From: Ceratopteris richardii
Lineage: Eukaryota > Streptophyta > Polypodiopsida > Polypodiales > Pteridaceae
Direction: 5' to 3'
DNA length: 64,000 nt
Assembly (NCBI GenBank): GCA_020310875.1
Contig: CM035407.1
Span: forward strand, 88,983,632-89,047,631
The notes beneath the pieces were generated by a model, which saw only the letters and a list, made by a program, of their open reading frames with translations, was not told the DNA's origin and ran no database searches. Each line of letters starts with the position of its first letter. Within the stretch, counting starts at the first letter, position 1. The translations under genes were made by a program, and so were the position numbers. This document shows positions 57,725 through 64,000 of the stretch, in pieces.

Positions 57725-58110
57725 AGGATGTTGATTAAGAATGTGACTGATTACATCACTTCAATTATATCTTTTTATGGACGATATTCATATTGGCATT
57801 TTTTGTTTAATTTCAAGATTCTGATGAGGATTCTATTGTGCAATTATTATAAAGGAACTTGCATGAGTAAATTCTAGGTGATTCAAGAATATAAACCAAG
57901 AAATCCTTTCATAATATATCTCCCCTTTTAGAACATTTTTTCATACTTCCATTGCAGGATGGTAACTAAGAATGTGACTCATTACATCACTTCAATTATG
58001 GCTTTTTATGGACTAAGTTCATGTTGGCAATTTTTTTTTTTTAATTTCAACATTTTGATGAGGTTTCAATGGTGCAATGATTATACAAGAACTTGCATGT
58101 GACAAAATGG
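57725..58110 (+). repeat. Tandem duplication with splice-acceptor-like starts
   Basis: About 155 bp at 57725-57880 and again at 57957-58110: both begin CAGGATG after a pyrimidine-rich tract, then AAGAATGTGACT(G/C)ATTACATCACTTCAATTAT and TTTTTATGGAC. Divergence is perhaps 20 percent. It may be a duplicated exon, since each copy is preceded by TTTGCAG or ATTGCAG. Confidence 0.6.
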
Positions 58111-58259
58111 ATGGTATGACAAAATCGTTACAATGACCATCTTCCAGATGAAGACCGACATAATTACATACAATTTGTACATAAATAAATCTTCCAACAT
58201 ATGTTGGATACACATTAGATTACAATCTTACATTCCAAAAATATATTGTTTCATCCTTC

Positions 58260-58710
58260 TTTTGTGTCCTTTTTGGAGCCCTCACCTCTACTCTTATTCT
58301 TTGGCTCATGCTTCAATGGGGAGTGAATAGGAAAACCTTTCTTCTTTTCTTTAGACTTCGTTTTATCTAGTGTGGTGGTGGATATGAGTCTGGATCATAA
58401 GGGCATATTGCATCTTTCATAATGGCATTTATTGATGTATCCTTGATCAAGATGACCCATGCATCTAGATAGTCTGACAAGTTAAACTCAGGATTGTAAA
58501 ACCTTCTTTCCAAGAACTTTACTGCATTTGCAATCACTCTCTAGCCACATGAGGTGTTGTCTTTCTATAATGGCACATGTATTTGAATGTATCCAAATCT
58601 TTTTTCTTCATTCAATTTAGGAATTCTTGGAAAGTTGTGATCAATATGCATTTTGAGAAGCTTAGCAGCACTGCAAGGTAAACTTAAATTCAAAATGGAT
58701 GCAAGGCTTT
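58260..58710 (-). pseudogene. Unrecognised minus-strand coding remnant with TAG-only stops
   Basis: Reading from an acceptor-like CCTTGCAG near 58673, the frame encodes LLKMHIDHNFPRIPKLNEEK, then RVIANAVKFLERRFYNPEF and DYLDAWVILIKD, ending in a Lys-rich tail near 58270. It is crossed by three in-frame TAG codons and no other stop before a terminal TGA. The run of coding-like sequence suggests a real ancestral protein, possibly encoded by the inserted transposon. No family recognised. Confidence 0.4.
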
Positions 58711-58900
58711 AAAATAGAACACAACAAAATGTATGGCAAGGCTTACACTTTGGAGTTTCCATGTTGTGATTGGAGAGAATTCCTTGTTGTCTTCTTTGTC
58801 CTAGCCATAACCTACAAAAAAAAAAGAGTTTAAGAGCTTGGAAGAAATTTAAAAAGCAAAACAAACTAATGTAAAAAAAGCTTTCACAAAGCACTCAAGA

Positions 58901-59221
58901 AACACAACCGATGCAAGCGATTAAGATCATCTAAAAATCCTCGGATGTCCCTAATCGCTTGTATCGGTCGTGTTAACTTGCACAAAAAAGAGTTTAAAAG
59001 CTTGAAAGAAATTCAAAAAGCAAAAAAATAATTAAAAAAGCTTTCACAAAGCACTCAAGAAACATGACCGATGCAAGCATTTAGGGTCATCTGGAAATCC
59101 CTGAATGTCCTTAATTGCTTGTATCAATCGTGTCATAAAATGATTGATCATGACAACAGATCCAAGCGATTAGGGGCCTTTGAATCTTCCCCATGCCATA
59201 ATTGCTTGGATCGGTCATGTA
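58901..59221. repeat. Three imperfect inverted repeats around CCGATGCAAGCGATTA
   Basis: Hairpins at 58901-58974, 59061-59134 and about 59150-59221, each with arms of 20-23 nt (AACACAACCGATGCAAGCGATTA against TAATCGCTTGTATCGGTCGTGTT, here shortened in description) and a loop of about 26-30 nt. The first two are part of a 160-bp tandem duplication beginning AAAGCTTTCACAAAGCACTC. A half-site (GCTTGCATCGGTTGTGTT) recurs at about 59729-59746. Confidence 0.75.
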
Positions 59222-60599
59222 CAAGCTTTTGTGATCCATCATACCTCACATAAAATGTGGTCTATGGAAAGTTTTGGAAAGCATGTAAAAAACACGAAGA
59301 CAATGGCAAGTCGGTGCTAGCAAGGAGTTCTTAAAAAAATGAAAAAAAGTGAATAGAGGAGCTTAAATAGGTCTCTGGAATGAGTTGACCGTTGGTGATA
59401 TGTGGCAATGTGGGATTGGTTCATGTCATATATCCGTTACAAATCTCAACATACAATGCCATGTGGCATTATTTGAGTGGGCCACATCATCTAGCTATTG
59501 CAATTCCCAATGTCCTTTTGCCACCTGGTGCTCGCATATTGGTCCACATCATGTGACCGTTACCCAGTCCTCCTTGACTATAAATATGAGTCCCCTTCAC
59601 CATTTCACATTTTCAACCTTCATAGAATTTCTCTCTTTATCACCCATGCATACTTGTGCTTCATACCCGATACGACGGAATATACAAGCGATTACACACG
59701 TTTGACTGACCTTTGTCTAGCTTATTTTGCTTGCATCGGTTGTGTTCTCCACTAGGACACATATGCAATGGATGCAAGGGTGTCAGATGTTAAAAGTATT
59801 GCTGGCTATAGGAGAAAAGAGTACCTCAGATATAGAGGAGACTTGCCAGATCCAAGCTCATTCAAAAGACTCAAGAAGGATTAAATATATTTCTTTTCAA
59901 AGCTTATTACTAATGTACATAAATCCACATAATTATTGCCCAAGGGGATACAAGACATTGCAAATATGATCGATTTAATCTTTTTTTGTGTAATTGATCC
60001 ATGTCCTAATATTAATCCTTATTGATCCATGATCTGTTTTTCTCTAGTGAAAGTCCTATTTATCTGATGATAATATTTTTCATGAGCTCTTTTGTAATTT
60101 TCTTCTCAAGAATCAATCAAAAATCTCTTTGAAGGTAGATTTTCCCAATTCAAACTCATTTAGAAGACTCAAGAAAGGTGTACATACATAGATATATTTC
60201 TTTTCAAAGCTTATTACATCATGAAATGTACATACATAGACATCTTTTTTTCTCAAAGAAATAAAAGACATTGCAAATATTAAGGTTTCCTTTGGAATGT
60301 AATCTTTTTCATTTTGTGATATTGATCCATGATGTTTTTGTCTAGTGATAGTCCTATTCTTTTGATGAAAATATTTGACATGAGCTCCTTTGTAATCGTC
60401 TTATAAAGAACCAATCAAAAACCTCTTTGGAGGCATTACTTGTTGTTACTCCTCCTCCTTTCCTTGTGCACCTAAAGAAGCTTGTCCTTGCTTGATAATG
60501 AGATTTTTCCATGCCTTGGGTGCTCCATTTGGCAAGTGTTTCCTTTTCTACAAAGAATGCACCATTCACAAGAAGAATATGCTAGAATAACATAAGAGT

Positions 60600-61040
60600 T
60601 TCATCAAATGTTTATTTCAATTAAAGAAAAATAAATTGAGTAAATTATCTTTGAAACTCACCAAGTAGTTTGTTATGTCTTTGGCCTCCATGCCTCTATG
60701 ATGGTTTCTATAAGCTGTGTGGTCGCCTTTGTGAAATCTGTCACATAGCTATTTGATGTTACCTGCTGTCTCATGATGTTTTAAAAATCATGTAGTTTGC
60801 CCACACCTCCATTCTCTTTTTTCTATTTATCGTTTGTTTTTTTACATTAGTCGTGAACTCACAAAATGTTTTCCAGCAATTCCACATGGCATTTATTTGT
60901 CTGTCATCATCGTTGCTGAAGAATCTCCTTGCTTTTGCACCTCCCATTGAGACATCCTATAGTACATTACTTGTATTTTGTAGAAGCTTTGGATATTCTC
61001 TTAGATGAACATACCTTTCTTGTCGTTGCATACTCATGAC
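60600..61040 (-). pseudogene. Unrecognised minus-strand coding remnant
   Basis: Minus-strand frame from about 61036 reads MSMQRQERYVHLREYPKLL, a TAG, then GGAKARRFFSNDDDRQINAM and WNCWKTFCEF with a basic stretch, stopping near 60785. The composition is coding-like, and the only stop inside is TAG. No family recognised. It lies in the 5-kb insertion. Confidence 0.3.
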
Positions 61041-61434
61041 TAACTGCAAAGTTGACAGAGTGACGCGAAAGTGTCTAAAATGACATGAAAGAGAGAAACA
61101 AGCTTGCTATGGAAAGTAGAGTAAAAAAAGTATAAAATGTCATAAGCACACAATATATAGGTCCTTGAACAAGAGGAAAATTCAAATTTTCATGAACGCC
61201 CGATGAGCACAAACTTTGAGGCATAAGATATCACACATACTTTTAATGATTATCACATGAGTTTCTCTCTCTTCAAAATTTTCATAAGATACGTTTTAAA
61301 TGCGCTTACACGGAAGTTTTTGAAATGATTTGACAAATTTAATCCAAATTAAGCACAACAAATTGAAATCCTTACACTGCCGTTTTTTGCCCTAATGGTC
61401 AATTTCTTGCATCAAGATATTTTATTCATTGGTC

Positions 61435-62127
61435 ATGGCTGAAAGCAGTGATGTATTCCGTATGTTGGCTGTTGAGGATAAGTTGGACGGTACTAACTAC
61501 CCATTATGGGCTTATATGATGCGACATGTGTTGGTTGCAAAAGGACTGTGGAACATTATGCAGGGTGTTGAAAAACATCCTATCATACCTACAATTTTTA
61601 CAATTACAAGTAGTGAAGCTAATGCAGAACATGTCGAAGATGATGATATTCTGCATAAACTTGTTCGTGCTATGGTTTCTATTGCACCTACTACAGAGCA
61701 AATTTGTTGGGATGGTAGAGATGCCGAGACACATGCATTGATAGCTTTGTCTGTCAAACGTGCCATTATTCCTCACATTCACTCTTGGAGAATAGCTAAG
61801 GATGTTTGGGATACACTTACCACATTTTACAAAACTAGGAATGAGGCTCGTGTTGCTTACCTCCGAAAAGAGTTGGAAAGTAAGCACATGAATGAAGGTG
61901 ATTCTATGGACAAATTTCTAACAAAGATCAAAGATTTGAAGGAACAGTTGATTTCTATTGATGAGGTTATACCAGATATCTCACTTCTAGAGACAATTTT
62001 GAATGGTCTTCCTAATTCATATCAGAGTTTTGCTTCTACTCTTTGGTTTATGATGAAAGGCAATCCAAATGTCTTGTCATTTGAGGAAGTAGTCTCTGTT
62101 TTGTTGCAAGAAGATCAATCCAAGTAG
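61435..62127 (+). CDS. Copia Gag (230 aa open part)
   Basis: ATG at 61435 (MAESSDVFRMLAVEDKLDG). KLDGTNYPLWAYMMRHVL is the standard N-terminus of plant copia Gag, followed by the UBN2-type core (W..L...Y, AYLRKELESKHMNEGDS, LKEQLISI, LLETILNGLP). It ends at a TAG (62125) in an EDQSK-stop-NRS context, after which the same frame continues into the zinc knuckle, so this is a premature stop rather than the end of the polyprotein. It would package the element RNA in particles. Confidence 0.88.
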   Translation: MAESSDVFRMLAVEDKLDGTNYPLWAYMMRHVLVAKGLWNIMQGVEKHPIIPTIFTITSSEANAEHVEDDDILHKLVRAMVSIAPTTEQICWDGRDAETHALIALSVKRAIIPHIHSWRIAKDVWDTLTTFYKTRNEARVAYLRKELESKHMNEGDSMDKFLTKIKDLKEQLISIDEVIPDISLLETILNGLPNSYQSFASTLWFMMKGNPNVLSFEEVVSVLLQEDQSK

Positions 62128-62907
62128 AACAGGTCCATTATACATGTTGCAGATCAAGCTTTCCTGGCTAGTTAGAAGGGCAAAGGAAAATGGAGCTCTT
62201 CAACTAGTAAGCAGAAATTGGCTAATTCTGCACAATCGAAGAGGGAAGACAAAGATGAAAAGAAATCAGAAAAGCAAAAATTATTTTGCAAGTACTGTAA
62301 AGGAAATGATCATATCATACAAAACTATCCAAAACTGGATGCTAAAGAGGCAAACAAGAAAGAGGCTAGAATCGTTGTTGTAGAGGCCTCTACACCAAAA
62401 ACAGAGTCTTCTAATCTTGTGTAGGAAGAAGAATGGGTGTTTACTACTCTTTGCAATTTTGACCCATCTTCTCATGAGCAGTGCATGTCTGTAGTAGACT
62501 CAAATATTTGTTACTTTGACAATGGGGCGACCAAACATATTATCTCGCAGTGCAGTTCCTTCTCTTCACTTGCGCTTGCCCCTAGAGGGAATACTATTAC
62601 ATGTGCCAACAACTCCTCTTATCCTGTTATGGGAGTTGGTAAGATCATTTTGACTACTCTTGATGGTAGTTCTTTCACTTTGTCAAATGCTTTGTTTGTG
62701 CCAGGGATCAAGAAAAAGCTGTTATCAGTTTCTACATTAGCCAAGATTGTCTTGGTTGTGAAATTTGTTGATGACAAATGTACAGTTCATGATCTATCAA
62801 ATGGCAACATGATTACTGCTTCTAGCATTTTATGTCATGGGTTGTATAAGCTCATAGACTATGAAAGATCTGTAAATGATTTGGCATGTACAATACATGA
62901 TTCTTAG
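62128..62907 (+). pseudogene. Copia zinc knuckle and protease region
   Basis: Same frame as gag. The Lys-rich linker leads to FCKYCKGNDHIIQNY, a CCHC knuckle whose last Cys is Tyr, then the protease with CYFDNGATKHI: the catalytic DSGA is DNGA here. TAG codons at 62173, 62422 and 62905 interrupt, each in a position compatible with Gln. The protease is therefore doubtful both by stops and by its active-site Asn. Confidence 0.85.
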
Positions 62908-62910
62908 GCT

Positions 62911-63949
62911 ATGTCAGATGCAAAGCTTTGGCATGCACGCTTTGGTCATCTGAATTTTGCTAGTTTGTTATGCCTACAGAAATTTGAAATGTTGTCCTCT
63001 TTGCCCAAACTTGAGGCACTTGGAAAACATGTTTGTGAAGGCTGCATTTTTGGCAAAATGCAACGTTCAACCTTTCCAAAAGATGGTGCAGTTCGAGATA
63101 CTCAAAAATTGCAGCTTGTACATAGTGATGTTTGTGGTCTTATGTAGACACCTTCTTTTGGAAATTATCTTTACTTTGTGACTTTCATCGATGATTTTCC
63201 TAGGCATGCATGGGTATATCCATTGAAGGCAAAGTCTGAAGTGTTCATGTGCTTCAAACAGTTTTTGGTTTTGGCTGAAAATATGTCAGCATGTAAAATG
63301 GGCACCCTCCATGCGATTCGGGGGGGGGGGGGGGGGGAGGGGGAAGGGATATATGTCTTCTGATTTTAATGCATTTCTAGCTAAACGTGGCATAAAACAC
63401 CAGTGTACACTATCGTATACAACTCAATAGAATGGAGTTGGTGAACAAAAGAACAGATCACTAATGGAGATGGCGAGGTGTATGGTCAAGAGTCAGGCTT
63501 TACCACATAGTTTCTGGTTTGAGGCTCTCATGTGTGCAACATATGTACTTAACACGTGTCCCGCTAAAGTACTGCAGTCTATCACTCCATATGAGGCTTG
63601 GCATGATCGCAAGCCATCTATTGCTCATCTATGTGTTTTTGTTTGTTTGGCATATGCAGTAGTGCCTAAACAACATTGTAGAAAATTGGATGATAAAGTA
63701 GTAAATTGTATTTTTGTTGGTTTTAGTTCTGAAAGTAAAGGCTACCGTCTGTATCATCCACAAACTAAACACATTCTGGTTAGCTGTGATGTTGTTTTTG
63801 TTGAAGATGCTATTCAGCCATTGCTTTCATGTACTAAGGAGACATTTGTTAGCTCCAAAGACATGTATGATACTTTGCTACCTCTTTTTACAAGTGGACA
63901 GTCTAGTGTTGGTCCTAATGAGACAACTTCTCAGCCTTTGCAAGTTTGA
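62911..63949 (+). pseudogene. Copia GAG-pre-integrase and integrase
   Basis: LWHARFGHLN and C..C in HVCEGCIFGKMQ form the HHCC pre-integrase domain. The core has LVHSDVCG, FIDDFPRHAWVYPLK and, after a frameshift at the 18-base poly-G run, NGVGEQKNRSLMEMAR carrying the third acidic residue. It continues through HSFWFEALMCATYVLN and the RLYHPQTKHI region near the start of RT. TAG codons at 63145 (CGLM-stop-TPS) and 63428 (TTQ-stop-NGV) sit where copia elements have Gln. Confidence 0.88.
63320..63337 (+). repeat. Poly-G run (18 G)
   Basis: Eighteen consecutive G, then AGGGGGAAGGG. It lies in the integrase core frame and coincides with the frameshift. Length may be uncertain, since such runs are prone to slippage in the genome and in sequencing. 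Confidence 0.9.
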
Positions 63950-64000
63950 TGTGATGATGCAAATCATCCCATTTTTTATGCAGATTGACATGATGCACTT

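Larger units (their letters stand above)
56330..61397. mobile_element. 5.07-kb insertion with 16-bp terminal inverted repeats
   Basis: CATTAGGGCAAAAAAC at 56330-56345 is matched exactly in reverse complement at 61382-61397. The segment separates the copia leader from its gag, which is normally much closer, so it is an insertion. Inside are TATA-box-like promoters, an intron-like gap, duplicated exons and minus-strand coding remnants. No known transposase signature was recognised and no target duplication is evident, so the superfamily is undetermined. Confidence 0.6.
55783..64000 (+). mobile_element. Decayed Ty1/copia retrotransposon E (right end outside window)
   Basis: A 228-bp 5' LTR, a Met-type primer site, a leader interrupted by a 5-kb insertion, then gag, protease and integrase in copia order. 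RT, RNase H and the 3' LTR would lie beyond 64000. Six in-frame TAG codons and one frameshift at a poly-G run disable the copy. Confidence 0.9.

Noticed and set aside
20934..64000. Genetic code with TAG read as Gln
   Set aside because: Intact ORF1 of element I uses CAG/CAA for Gln throughout and elements also carry TGA and TAA lesions; cytosine deamination explains the pattern without recoding.

Overview
The window is 64 kb of repeat-rich land-plant nuclear DNA made almost entirely of nested and decayed transposable elements. No single-copy host gene, rRNA, tRNA or CRISPR array is recognised. The evidence for a plant is the LTR-retrotransposon types: Ty3/gypsy elements with an 18-nt primer-binding site of the kind assigned to tRNA-Asp in Tat/Athila-like plant elements, an extra ORF after pol, and a Ty1/copia element with an initiator-Met primer site. 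A CACTA-type terminus and a stop-codon pattern typical of methylated plant repeats agree with this. The species cannot be named from sequence alone.

Layout. (1) 1-3858: the 3' end of an unidentified long-LTR retroelement (family D, + strand) and most of an LTR longer than 3 kb. (2) 3859-25724: remains of gypsy element A (+), split in its RNase H domain by a young 17,020-bp gypsy element I at 3914-20933. Element I has 892-bp LTRs that differ at one base by eye, a 5-bp target duplication AGGCA, an intact 3107-codon gag-pol and a large second ORF. (3) 25725-31247: the 5' half of a minus-strand gypsy element B', cut off by A. (4) 31248-34538 and 48607-50690: a minus-strand copy of family D with a gag-like ORF, interrupted by a complete but dead minus-strand gypsy element B at 34539-48606. 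(5) 50691-52504: the 3' end of an A-like element (C). (6) 52505-55782: debris, including a chromovirus-like integrase fragment on the minus strand, a CACTA terminus and microsatellites. (7) 55783-64000: a decayed copia element E whose leader contains a 5-kb terminal-inverted-repeat insertion at 56330-61397.

How it fits together. Element I is the only potentially functional unit: LTR promoter, primer site, a 1.5-kb leader with a TCGTTT/CGATCG repeat array, Gag, two retropepsin-like domains, RT, RNase H, two HHCC zinc domains, integrase, a candidate 3' splice site, and a coiled-coil ORF2. Elements B and B' belong to the same broad lineage and carry their own unrelated-looking leader arrays of TCGCGATAG words. 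Broken reading frames in A, C, B, B' and E carry stops that are mostly TAG, repeatedly at positions where a homologue in this window has Gln. This points to cytosine deamination at CAG (CHG methylation) as the main mode of decay.
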